NCBI RefSeq assembly: GCF_014651115.1
Contig: NZ_BMWG01000001.1
Span: 558,001-622,000, forward strand
From: Streptomyces inusitatus
Lineage (GTDB): Bacteria; Actinomycetota; Actinomycetes; Streptomycetales; Streptomycetaceae
Direction of reading: 5' to 3'
Length of the DNA: 64,000 bases
Position 1 is the first letter of the stretch. The number at the start of each line of letters is the position of its first letter. The notes beneath the pieces were generated by a model. It was not told where the DNA came from. It ran no database searches and saw only the letters and a program-made list of their open reading frames with translations. Position numbers and translations under genes: made by a program. Positions 17,110 through 24,717 of this stretch are shown here, piece after piece.

Positions 17110-18234
17110 GTGCCGCGCTCATCTGTCATCACCGCGCCGCCGGTCGGCGCCCTGCTGAGCCGCTACGAGAACCCGGGCGAACCGCTCTCCTGTGAGCGGG
17201 TCACCGAGGGGCTTCTCAATCGCGGCTACCGCCTCGCCACCACCCGTGGCGCGTACTTCCTGAAACATCATCTCGACGGCGACCATCACGCCATCGCCCG
17301 CCAGCACCGCGCCACCCTGCGCCTCCAGGCGCTCGGAGTGCCCGTCGCCCCGCCCCTCGCGGACGCGCACGGCGAAACGGTCGCGGTGATCGGAGGCCGC
17401 TGCTACGCACTGCACCCGTGGATCGACGGCCGCCACCGCGACGGGGCGCAGCTCTCCACGTCCCAGTCCCGCCGTCTCGGCTCCCTCCTCGGGCTGGTGC
17501 ACACCGCCCTGGAGCGGGTGATGCGCCACCCGGCGGACCACCCCGGGGCGCGTACGGCGGACCACCCCGGGGCCGGTACGGCGGATCATCCCGGGGCCGG
17601 TACGGCGGACCACCCCGGGGCCGGTACGGCGGACACCGGGCGCTTACCGGGGCACTCGCTCCAGTACGAGAGCGCCGACCCCGAGGAAACCTTCAAGCTC
17701 ATCGACGAACTGCTCTCGCTGGCCCGCTCGTCCGGCCCCCGGGACCCCTTCGACACTCTCGCCGAGCACCGTCTTCAGGAGCGCCGGGCGCTGCTGGAGC
17801 GCCATGCCGGCCGCAGACCGCCCCCGGCCTCGGCGGGCGGCTGGGTGCACGGCGACTTCCATCCGCTGAATCTGCTCTACCGGGGCGGTGAGCCCGCCGC
17901 GATCGTGGACTGGGACCGGCTGGGCGTGCAGCCGCGCGCCGAGGAGGCCGTCCGGGCCGCGGTGATCTTCTTCGTACAGCCGGCCGGTGAGCTGGAGCTG
18001 ACGAAGGTACGGGCGTACGCGCGGGCCTACCGCCGGGCGGTCGGGGCCGACCGGGCGGAGCTGGCGGCGGCGGTGCACCGGGTGTGGTGGGAGCGGCTCA
18101 ACGACTTCTGGATACTGCGCTGGCGCTATCAGCTGCACGACCGAAGGGCCGACCCGCAGTTCGCAGCGGTGTCGGCCCTGGCGGTCTGGTGGACCCGGGA
18201 GTACGAGGCGGTACGGGAGGCGTTCACCGCGTAA
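17110..18234 (+). CDS. Aminoglycoside-phosphotransferase-family kinase, with TTA codon and internal repeat
   Basis: This 374-residue APH/choline-kinase-fold protein has an N-lobe with LLNRGYRLATTRGAYFLKHH (ATP-binding Lys) and a C-lobe with Brenner motif GGWVHGDFHPLNLLYRGG and metal-binding AAIVDWDRLG. It probably phosphorylates a small alcohol or amino-alcohol; the substrate is unknown and a resistance role cannot be assumed. The GTG at 17110 directly follows an in-frame TGA, so translation cannot start earlier. Two features stand out. A tandem (ADHPGAGT)n insertion of about 32 residues is encoded by four 24-bp repeats (17533-17628). Codon 17644-17646 is TTA, which in Streptomyces makes translation depend on the bldA leucyl-tRNA. 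Confidence 0.83.
   Translation: MPRSSVITAPPVGALLSRYENPGEPLSCERVTEGLLNRGYRLATTRGAYFLKHHLDGDHHAIARQHRATLRLQALGVPVAPPLADAHGETVAVIGGRCYALHPWIDGRHRDGAQLSTSQSRRLGSLLGLVHTALERVMRHPADHPGARTADHPGAGTADHPGAGTADHPGAGTADTGRLPGHSLQYESADPEETFKLIDELLSLARSSGPRDPFDTLAEHRLQERRALLERHAGRRPPPASAGGWVHGDFHPLNLLYRGGEPAAIVDWDRLGVQPRAEEAVRAAVIFFVQPAGELELTKVRAYARAYRRAVGADRAELAAAVHRVWWERLNDFWILRWRYQLHDRRADPQFAAVSALAVWWTREYEAVREAFTA
17533..17628 (+). repeat. 24-bp coding minisatellite, four units
   Basis: The unit GCGGACCACCCCGGGGCC plus GGTACG occurs four times (17533, 17557, 17581, 17605), with unit 1 and unit 3 slightly diverged and a partial fifth copy. It encodes repeats of A-D-H-P-G-A-G-T in the phosphotransferase. 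Because the unit length is a multiple of three, copy-number changes keep the frame. Confidence 0.92.
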
Positions 18235-18241
18235 CCCCGCA

Positions 18242-18273
18242 CGGCGGCCCGCGCGGAGGGCGCGGGGCCGCCG
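18242..18273. terminator. Hairpin between convergent phosphotransferase and kinase genes
   Basis: CGGCGGCCCGCGC (18242-18254) pairs with GCGCGGGGCCGCCG (18260-18273) with one bulged base and a 5-nt loop, 8 bases after the phosphotransferase stop. It can act on both strands. Confidence 0.7.
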
Positions 18274-18325
18274 GGCCCCGCACCGTCCCCGGTCCCGGTC
18301 ACGGGCCCGGTGTGGATCAGGTGGG

Positions 18326-19945
18326 TCAGGGGGTTCCGCCGCCCGCGTCCGCGCCCTCGGCGGCGCCGCCGCCCGCGTCCGCGCCCTCGCTGCCGCCCGC
18401 GTCCGCGCCCTCGACGTCCCCGCCGCCGCCCGGGTCGCCGCCGCCGTCGCCACCGCCCGGATCACCGGGGTTGTCCGTCGGCCCGGTCGTCGCCGGAGTC
18501 GACTCCTCCTCCGTCGGAGCGGTGGGGGGAGTCGTCGACGGGGCCGTCGAGACGTCGTTCGTGGGCGAGTGCTGTGTCACCGGTGGCTGGATCGACCTGG
18601 TCGCCGAGGTCGACTTCCAGGTCGGGGCCTGCCCCTGCCCCGGGTTGGTGCCGGTCGTCTGCTGCGGCCGCGAGGGAGAGTCCGACGGCGACGGGCTGGT
18701 CTTGGGCGGTTCCGAGGACTGGGTGGTCTTCGGCTTGTCCGTCGGCGGGGCCGTGGGCTCGTCCCGCCCGCTCACGGCGTAGGCGACTCCCGCCACCACG
18801 GCCACCAGCGCGAGCGCCGCCACCAGCCAGATCGCGTTCCGGCTGCGGCCGGAGCCGGGCCGTCCGCCGTCGTATCCCCCGTCGTCCGGGTTCATCGGCG
18901 GCAGTATCGGGCCCTGCGCGGTGTCCCCGTGGACCGGGTGCACGGCGGTCACGCCGGGGCCGCCCATGCCCATGGCGGTGGTGGCGCCCCCCTCGGGCCC
19001 GGGCACGAAGCCGGTGTTCCAGCTGCCGTTGTGGCTGCCCTGCTGCTGAAGCATCTGGAGCCCGAACTGCACCAGACCGCGCATCTCCTCGGCGCTCTGG
19101 AACCGGTCGTCCGGGTCCTTCGCGAGGGAGCGCATGACCAGTCCGTCCAGCTCCGGCGGCACCACGTCGGAGGCCTGCGAGGGCGGCAGCGGAATGTCCT
19201 GGACATGCTGGTAGACGACCGACAGCGGGGTCTCGCCGGTGAACGGCGGACGCAGCGACAGCAGTTCGTAGAGCAGACAGCCGGTGGCGTACAGATCGGA
19301 GCGGTGGTCGACGGCCTTGCCCAGCGCCTGCTCCGGGGAGAGGTACTGCGGGGTGCCCATGACCATGCCGGTCTGCGTCATCGTGGTGGACGCGCCGTGC
19401 AGGGCGCGCGCGATGCCGAAGTCCATCACCTTGACCGCGCCCGAGTGCGTGATGATCACGTTGGCGGGCTTGATGTCGCGGTGCACGATGCCGTGCTGGT
19501 GCGAGTAGGCCAGCGCCTCCAGCACCCCGGAGACGATGATCAGCGCCTGCTCCGGCGGCGGGGCGTCCGCGTTGATCAGCAGATCGCGGATGGTGCGGCC
19601 CTCGACCAGCTCCATGACGATGTACGGCACGGACTGGCCGCCCACCACATCCTCGCCGGAGTCGTAGACCGCCACGATCGCGTGGTGGTTGAGCCCGGCG
19701 ACGGACTGCGCCTCACGGGTGAAGCGCGCCTTGGAGATCGGGTCCTCGGCGAGATCGGGGCGGAGCAGCTTCACCGCGACGGTACGGCCGAGCCGTACGT
19801 CCTCCGCCGCGAAGACCTCGGCCATGCCGCCGCGGCCGAGGCGGTGGGTCAGGCGGTACCGGCCGTCGCCGACCAGTCCGCCGGCGCCCCAGGCGTCCGC
19901 CGCATCCGGCACGCCGCCGCTGCCGGCCTCGGGTTCGGGTGCCAT
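18326..19945 (-). CDS. Membrane-anchored Ser/Thr protein kinase
   Basis: This 539-residue eukaryotic-type kinase starts at the ATG at 19945, preceded by GAGGA. The kinase domain (about 29-290) has glycine loop GRGGMAEV, catalytic Lys59 in VAVKLL, HRDIKPANVI catalytic loop, DFGIAR and the TMTQTGMVMGTPQYLSPEQA activation loop. A flexible Gly/Asn/Pro linker leads to one membrane helix (about 392-412, AIWLVAALALVAVVAGVAYAV). The extracellular tail of about 120 residues is Ser/Thr/Pro-rich and ends in repeated EGADAGGG units, and it contains no PASTA domain. It is divergent from a second kinase gene, with a 305-bp shared promoter region. The tail may contact the wall; no ligand can be assigned. 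Confidence 0.9.
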   Translation of the reverse strand: MAPEPEAGSGGVPDAADAWGAGGLVGDGRYRLTHRLGRGGMAEVFAAEDVRLGRTVAVKLLRPDLAEDPISKARFTREAQSVAGLNHHAIVAVYDSGEDVVGGQSVPYIVMELVEGRTIRDLLINADAPPPEQALIIVSGVLEALAYSHQHGIVHRDIKPANVIITHSGAVKVMDFGIARALHGASTTMTQTGMVMGTPQYLSPEQALGKAVDHRSDLYATGCLLYELLSLRPPFTGETPLSVVYQHVQDIPLPPSQASDVVPPELDGLVMRSLAKDPDDRFQSAEEMRGLVQFGLQMLQQQGSHNGSWNTGFVPGPEGGATTAMGMGGPGVTAVHPVHGDTAQGPILPPMNPDDGGYDGGRPGSGRSRNAIWLVAALALVAVVAGVAYAVSGRDEPTAPPTDKPKTTQSSEPPKTSPSPSDSPSRPQQTTGTNPGQGQAPTWKSTSATRSIQPPVTQHSPTNDVSTAPSTTPPTAPTEEESTPATTGPTDNPGDPGGGDGGGDPGGGGDVEGADAGGSEGADAGGGAAEGADAGGGTP

Positions 19946-20250
19946 CAGTCCTCGCCGTCGTATCTGTGTGTCGGTGCCGTGTGGCCTCACGCTACAGCCT
20001 TCATACGTCGGGCCAGTCTGAGATGGACCGGCCGTTAAACCTCTGTGAGCACGGCCACGCGCATTTCGTGGCACTCCTGTGACGCTGACGGGACGGTAAT
20101 TGTGCGTACGGTCACGGAACGGACGCCCGGCTTGACGTGCCGGACCCCTCGGGCACACTTGCCCCGTAACAGGGACAACGGATCACTCCGGGCCTTCGGC
20201 GTCCGGGCCGGACCGGACAGCGGTCGTCACGCCGAGGGGGATGCACAGTC
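19946..20250. promoter_or_regulatory. Divergent promoter region of the two kinase genes
   Basis: This 305-bp region contains no gene I can support. TTGACG (20132-20137), followed about 17 bases later by CACACTT, is a possible sigma-HrdB-like promoter for the plus-strand kinase, about 85 bases before its start. No strong inverted repeat was noticed. Confidence 0.35.
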
Positions 20251-21990
20251 ATGAGCCAGGACGGCGGGCGTGGCCGGTATTCGGGCGGTTCCCTGGCCGG
20301 TGGCCGATATCAGCTGCGCGATCTGCTCGGCGAGGGCGGCATGGCGGCCGTCCATCTGGCGTACGACACCGCGCTGGACCGGCAGGTCGCCATCAAGACG
20401 CTCCACACCCAGCTCGCGCACGAGCAGTCGTTCCGCGAGCGGTTCCGGCGCGAGGCGCAGGCCGTTGCCAAACTGTCGCATCCCAATATCGTCTCGGTCT
20501 TCGACACCGGTGAGGACACCGTTGTCTTCGACGCCTCCGGGGCCGCCGCGACCGCCGACGGCGGTGCTCCGATGCCGTACATCGTCATGGAGTACGTGGA
20601 GGGCCTGCCGCTCGGCTCGGTGCTCCACGCGGATGTGCGGCGGTACGGGGCGATGCCCGCCGACAAGGCCCTGAAGGTGACGGCCGATGTGCTGGCCGCG
20701 CTGGACAGCAGCCACGAGGTGGGACTCGTCCACCGGGACATCAAGCCCGGCAATGTGATGATGACCGGGCGCGGGGTCGTCAAGGTGATGGACTTCGGCA
20801 TCGCGCGGGCCATGCAGTCGGGCGTCACCTCGATGACCCAGACCGGCATGGTGGTCGGCACTCCGCAGTACCTCTCCCCGGAGCAGGCGCTGGGGCGGGG
20901 CGTGGACGCCCGGTCCGATCTGTACTCGGTGGGCGTGATGCTCTTCCAGCTGCTCACCGGGCGGCTGCCGTTCGACGCCGACGCTCCGCTGGCGATCGCG
21001 TACGCGCATGTGCAGGAGGAGCCGCCGGCGCCCTCCTCGATCAACCGCTCGGTCACCCCGGCGATGGACGCGCTGGTGGCGCGGGCGCTGCGGAAGAACC
21101 CGAACGAGCGCTTCCCGAGCGCCGCCGCGATGCGGGACGAGTGCGCCCGGGTCGCGAGCGCCGGGCAGTCGTCGGCACCGGTGATCGTCTCGGGCGGTCC
21201 GGTGGCGAGCGGGGCGGGGGTGGGCTCCGCGGTCTTCCCGCCGGTGGACCACGGCCGGCCGCCGGCCGCGCCGCAGCCGCCCCGGCCGCAGCCGATGGGT
21301 ACGCCGTATCAGCAGTCGGGTCCTTACCGGGCTCCGACGCCCGGTCCGCAGTACGGATATCCGCAGGGGCCGGGGACGGTTCCGGTTGCGGGGCCCGTCC
21401 CGGGGCCAGTTCCGGGGCAGCACGGGGGCGGGTATCCGGGGCCCGCGTATCAGCAGCCGCAGGCCTCGTACACGATGTCTCCGCCGCCTCAGCCCTCCGG
21501 CAGCCCACCGCGCCGCAAGGGCTGGAACAAGAAGGCCGTGATCATCCTGGGCGGATTGGCCCTGGTGGCGGCGGCGATATATCAGGTGGCCGAGGGACTG
21601 AGGTTCGATCCCCCCGCCGACGAGCCCACCGCGGGCCCCACGTCGAGCGCCTCGGCCGGCCCGTCCGGCCGGGGCGGCTCCGGGAACGGTTCCGGGGGCG
21701 CGGCGCTGCCGCCGGAGCGCAATCGGACCATCAAGATCACCAAGTGCACGGACGCCACGGAGGACGGCACCGACCCGTCGAAGGTCCAGGCCCCCAATCT
21801 GCTCCACAAGGACGTGCTCTCGGTCAAGGAGTGTCTGCGGGCCGCGGGCTGGACCTGGAACGTCCGCGAGGTCGACAACCCGCAGTGGCCCAAGGACACC
21901 GTGATCAGCCAATTCCCCGCGCAGGGCGCGGCCGTCCCGCCGAAGAACCAGGAGTTCGAACTCCAGATCTCGACGGGCAAGTCGGGCTGA
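20251..21990 (+). CDS. Ser/Thr protein kinase with C-terminal PASTA-like domain
   Basis: This 579-residue kinase starts at ATG 20251. The catalytic domain (about 18-290) has GEGGMAAV, Lys49 in VAIKTLHTQ, HRDIKPGNVMM, DFGIARAM and MTQTGMVVGTPQYLSPEQA. A long Pro/Gln/Gly/Tyr-rich linker (about 310-425) precedes one membrane helix (about 430-450, KAVIILGGLALVAAAIYQVA). The extracellular end (about 495-577) is a single PASTA-like module: VQAPNLLHKDVLSVKECLRAAGWTWNVREV followed by VISQFPAQGAAVPPKNQEFELQIS. PASTA modules sense muropeptides or lipid II in PknB-type kinases. A C-x-C pattern of two cysteines (KITKCTD, VKECLR) could clamp the module. It is about 60% similar by eye to the divergent kinase across the catalytic core. 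Confidence 0.9.
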   Translation: MSQDGGRGRYSGGSLAGGRYQLRDLLGEGGMAAVHLAYDTALDRQVAIKTLHTQLAHEQSFRERFRREAQAVAKLSHPNIVSVFDTGEDTVVFDASGAAATADGGAPMPYIVMEYVEGLPLGSVLHADVRRYGAMPADKALKVTADVLAALDSSHEVGLVHRDIKPGNVMMTGRGVVKVMDFGIARAMQSGVTSMTQTGMVVGTPQYLSPEQALGRGVDARSDLYSVGVMLFQLLTGRLPFDADAPLAIAYAHVQEEPPAPSSINRSVTPAMDALVARALRKNPNERFPSAAAMRDECARVASAGQSSAPVIVSGGPVASGAGVGSAVFPPVDHGRPPAAPQPPRPQPMGTPYQQSGPYRAPTPGPQYGYPQGPGTVPVAGPVPGPVPGQHGGGYPGPAYQQPQASYTMSPPPQPSGSPPRRKGWNKKAVIILGGLALVAAAIYQVAEGLRFDPPADEPTAGPTSSASAGPSGRGGSGNGSGGAALPPERNRTIKITKCTDATEDGTDPSKVQAPNLLHKDVLSVKECLRAAGWTWNVREVDNPQWPKDTVISQFPAQGAAVPPKNQEFELQISTGKSG

Positions 21991-22143
21991 CCCTCCCTCC
22001 CGCGCCCCACCCCTCTTCGAGATGCCGGATTCCTCCCGTCATGTGACGCTGAGTCCATTGCGCGGCTCGGCCGGTGACGGCCGCCGTCCGACGCAGGCGG
22101 TATGTCCGGTTTCTTTGTGTCCGGTACGGGAGGGGGTCACCCG

Positions 22144-22776
22144 GTGGCTCCAAGGCGGCGCACCCGGTGCGCCCTCGCGGTCGTCCCGGTGCTGCTGCTG
22201 GCCGCGCCCCAGGCCCAGGCCCGGGAGTCCGCGCCGCCCGGCCCGGAGCCCGGCCCCACCGCTTCGGAGTCCTTCGCGGGACGCCCGGCGGGCGAGGGAC
22301 GGCCGCGCCCCGGGCGCTCCCCGGTGAGCGAGGCCCCGACCCCGCCGCAGGAGCCGTCGGCGAGCCGCTCCGGCCCGGCCGCTCCGTCGCCGACCGGGTC
22401 CGTGTCACATTCCCGTCCCGGCTCCCCGACCGCGACGACCACCCCGAAGCCCCATCGGACCGGCTCCGGCCGCACCTCCGACTCTGATTCCGGTTATGCC
22501 TCCGCCGACCGCCTTCCGGACGACTCGGAGGCGGGCCCGCTCGACCTCGGGCCCCGTTATGGGGACGAGGCGCGGGACGAGGACGACACCTCCGACGACC
22601 AGGCTCAGGCGGCCGTGTCACCCAGCGGTCCGCCGCACGATTCCGCACGTCAGCAGCGTACGCAGGCCGTTCCCGAGCCGGTCGCACGGCAGGTCTCACC
22701 GCTCTCGCTCGGGGTCGGCATGGCCCTCATGGGGCTGGGAATCGGCTTTCTGGGGATCCGGATGCGCCGCCGCTGA
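22144..22776 (+). CDS. Secreted/surface Pro-Ser-rich protein with C-terminal membrane anchor
   Basis: The protein has 210 residues from the GTG at 22144 (purine-rich GGGAGGGGGT upstream); an ATG at 22102 in frame would give 224. A basic N-terminus and hydrophobic core (ALAVVPVLLLAAPQAQA) form a Sec signal peptide with likely cleavage after AQA. The mature part is a low-complexity Pro/Ser/Thr/Asp-rich stretch of about 140 residues with no recognisable domain. A C-terminal membrane helix (SLGVGMALMGLGIGFLGI) ends in RMRRR, resembling a wall-protein anchor but with no LPxTG/LAxTG motif visible. The function is unknown. It follows the PASTA-type kinase gene and could be an extracellular partner, but only by position. 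Confidence 0.6.
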   Translation: MAPRRRTRCALAVVPVLLLAAPQAQARESAPPGPEPGPTASESFAGRPAGEGRPRPGRSPVSEAPTPPQEPSASRSGPAAPSPTGSVSHSRPGSPTATTTPKPHRTGSGRTSDSDSGYASADRLPDDSEAGPLDLGPRYGDEARDEDDTSDDQAQAAVSPSGPPHDSARQQRTQAVPEPVARQVSPLSLGVGMALMGLGIGFLGIRMRRR

Positions 22777-22899
22777 GGGACCGGAACCCACTGTCGTAGC
22801 CTGCTTCCGTTTCTTTGCGGATCCCCCTTGCGTCGGCCCTTGTCCCCCTCAGGGCGGACCTGGCGAGATCCGTCTCCCGGCGGTTGAACGACTCACGGC

Positions 22900-22923
22900 A
22901 TACCCGGTATACATACTCGGTAT
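22900..22923. promoter_or_regulatory. PadR operator: two inverted repeats overlapping the start codon
   Basis: ATACCCGGTAT (22900-22910) and ATACTCGGTAT (22913-22923) are near-identical palindromic 11-mers at a 13-bp pitch. The second includes the first two bases of the padR ATG. This is the geometry expected of a PadR autorepression site. No Shine-Dalgarno precedes the ATG, which suggests a leaderless transcript. Confidence 0.7.
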
Positions 22924-23620
22924 GTCCATCCGTCACGGGCTCCTCGCCCTCCTTGAAGAAGGCCCGCGCTACGGCTCGCAGCTCCGCACGGAGTTCGAAT
23001 CGCGCACGGGAGCGACCTGGCCGCTCAACGTCGGCCAGGTGTACACGACCCTCAACCGGCTCGAACGCGACGGCATGGTCGCGCAGGGCGGGGAGGACGA
23101 GGCGGGGCACGCGCTGTACGCGATCACCGAGGCCGGCCGCGCCGAACTGCGGAACTGGTTCAGGTCCCCCGTGGACCGGAGCAGTCCGCCGCGCGACGAG
23201 CTGGCCATCAAGCTCGCGATGGCGGTCGGCGCGCCCGGCGTGGACATCCGCTCCGTCATCCAGTCGCAGCGCCACCACACCGTGAAGGCGATGCAGGACT
23301 ACACCCGGCTCAAGGCTCAGGCCCTGCTCTCGATCGAGAGCGGGGGCTCGGGGGAACGGGACGACGTGGCCTGGCTGCTCGTCCTGGAACAGCTGATCTT
23401 CCAGACCGAGGCCGAGGCGCGCTGGCTCGACCACTGTGAGGTACGGCTCCTCCGGCTGGCCGCCGTGACCGGGCGGAGAGCCGCGGAGCGGTCGACCGCC
23501 GCGCCGCCGGAGACCCGGCCGGACCCGCCCGGGGCCGACGAGTCTCCCTCAGCCTCCGCGCTGTCCTCAGGCGGATCCGGATCCGGATCCGGGTCCGCCG
23601 CCACCCGCCGCACCAGCTGA
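22922..23620 (+). CDS. PadR family transcriptional regulator
   Basis: This 232-residue repressor has the PadR winged helix (about 1-80): MSIRHGLLALLEEGPRYGSQLRTEF, VGQVYTTLNRLERDGMV and YAITEAGRAELRNWF. A Vir-like C-terminal dimerisation region (about 95-180) includes LAIKLAMAVGAPG and LLVLEQLIFQTEAEARWLDHCE. The last 45 residues are a disordered Pro/Ser/Gly tail ending with a (GS)n run encoded by tandem GGATCC units. The ATG at 22922 lies within its own probable operator and has no ribosome-binding site. The ABC exporter genes 326 bases downstream on the same strand are the likely targets, following the usual PadR-ABC pairing. Confidence 0.9.
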   Translation: MSIRHGLLALLEEGPRYGSQLRTEFESRTGATWPLNVGQVYTTLNRLERDGMVAQGGEDEAGHALYAITEAGRAELRNWFRSPVDRSSPPRDELAIKLAMAVGAPGVDIRSVIQSQRHHTVKAMQDYTRLKAQALLSIESGGSGERDDVAWLLVLEQLIFQTEAEARWLDHCEVRLLRLAAVTGRRAAERSTAAPPETRPDPPGADESPSASALSSGGSGSGSGSAATRRTS

Positions 23621-23946
23621 ACCGCCCCCGCCCGGTGCGCTCTCCCCGAGCGCTTCGACCGGGCGGGGGAGTCCCGGCCCGACCGCTCAGGACCGGGGCC
23701 ATGGGCCCGGGGACCGGATCGGCGATCCGGCCCCGGACCCGGCCCGGCCCGGCCCGCAGCTTCGGCTCACGGCTCCGGCTCACGGCTTCCGCTCCGGCCG
23801 GGCCGGCTCAGACTTCGGGACCGCCCGCCGACCGGGCGGCCCGGCCCCCGCCGCGCGGCGATCCCTGCCCCGGCCCGCGAACACGGCTCGCGAACACGGC
23901 CCGTGCCACACACCGCTCAGTCCATCAGTCCGAGGGGGACCCTCCC
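23621..23946. other. Gene-free GC-rich region before the ABC exporter
   Basis: This 326-bp region has no credible gene. It contains several GC-rich self-complementary stretches (around 23685-23760) and a direct repeat of GGCTCACGGCT (about 23763-23785). A ribosome-binding site GAGGGGGA precedes the ABC start. It probably contains a terminator for padR and a promoter for the exporter, but neither can be placed firmly. No second copy of the PadR 11-mer was seen here. Confidence 0.4.
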
Positions 23947-24717
23947 ATGTCCGATTACACGGCTCAGCAGCCACTACAACCTCAGCAATCACAGCAGCCC
24001 GTACTGCAACTCCAGCAACTGGCCCGTGTGCACGGGAGCGGAGCCACCGAGGTGCACGCCCTGCGCGGCATCAATCTGGATGTCTTCCCGGGCGAACTCG
24101 TCGCCGTCATGGGCCCGTCGGGCTCCGGCAAGTCCACGCTGCTCACCATCGCGGGCGGTCTGGACTCCCCCACCTCCGGCAAGGTCATCGTCGAGAACAC
24201 CGACATCACCAGCGCCGACCGGAAGACGCTCGCCGCGATGCGCCGCCGAAGCATCGGCTATGTCTTCCAGGACTACAACCTCATACCGGCGCTGACCGCC
24301 GCGGAGAATGTCTCCCTCCCCCGCGAACTGGACGGCGTCCCGGCCCGCAAGGCCCGGGTGGAGGCCCTCGCCGCCCTCGCCGAGATGGACCTCCAGCATC
24401 TCGCCGACCGCTTCCCGGACGAGATGTCGGGCGGCCAGCAGCAGCGCGTCGCCATCGCCCGCGCCCTGGTGGGCGACCGCCGGCTGGTCCTCGCGGACGA
24501 GCCGACCGGCGCGCTGGACTCCGAGACCGGCGAGTCCGTGCTCGCCCTGCTGCGCGCCCGCTGCGACGCGGGAGCCGCCGCCATCCTCGTCACCCACGAG
24601 CCGCGCTTCGCCGCCTGGGCCGACCGGGTGGTCTTCCTCCGCGACGGATCCGTGGTCGACCAGACGGTGCGCGGCAACGCGGACTCGCTGCTCTCCGGCC
24701 GGGCGGCCGAACTGTGA
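23947..24717 (+). CDS. ABC transporter ATP-binding protein (MacB/LolD type)
   Basis: This 256-residue ATPase has Walker A GPSGSGKSTLL, Q-loop YVFQDYNLIP, signature MSGGQQQRVAIARAL, Walker B LVLADEPTGALD and H-loop VTHEPRF. The first 25 residues are Gln-rich (TAQQPLQPQQSQQPVLQLQQ). It belongs to the group paired with FtsX/MacB-type permeases, which exports lipids, peptides or antibiotics or acts as a mechanotransmitter. Start ATG 23947 is preceded by GAGGGGGA. The stop overlaps the permease start (GTGA), so the two are translationally coupled. It lies downstream of a PadR regulator that probably represses it. Confidence 0.93.
   Translation: MSDYTAQQPLQPQQSQQPVLQLQQLARVHGSGATEVHALRGINLDVFPGELVAVMGPSGSGKSTLLTIAGGLDSPTSGKVIVENTDITSADRKTLAAMRRRSIGYVFQDYNLIPALTAAENVSLPRELDGVPARKARVEALAALAEMDLQHLADRFPDEMSGGQQQRVAIARALVGDRRLVLADEPTGALDSETGESVLALLRARCDAGAAAILVTHEPRFAAWADRVVFLRDGSVVDQTVRGNADSLLSGRAAEL

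Noticed and set aside
23621..23946. A small gene in the GC-rich region before the ABC exporter
   Set aside because: No frame has a start with ribosome-binding site, codon bias or known motif.
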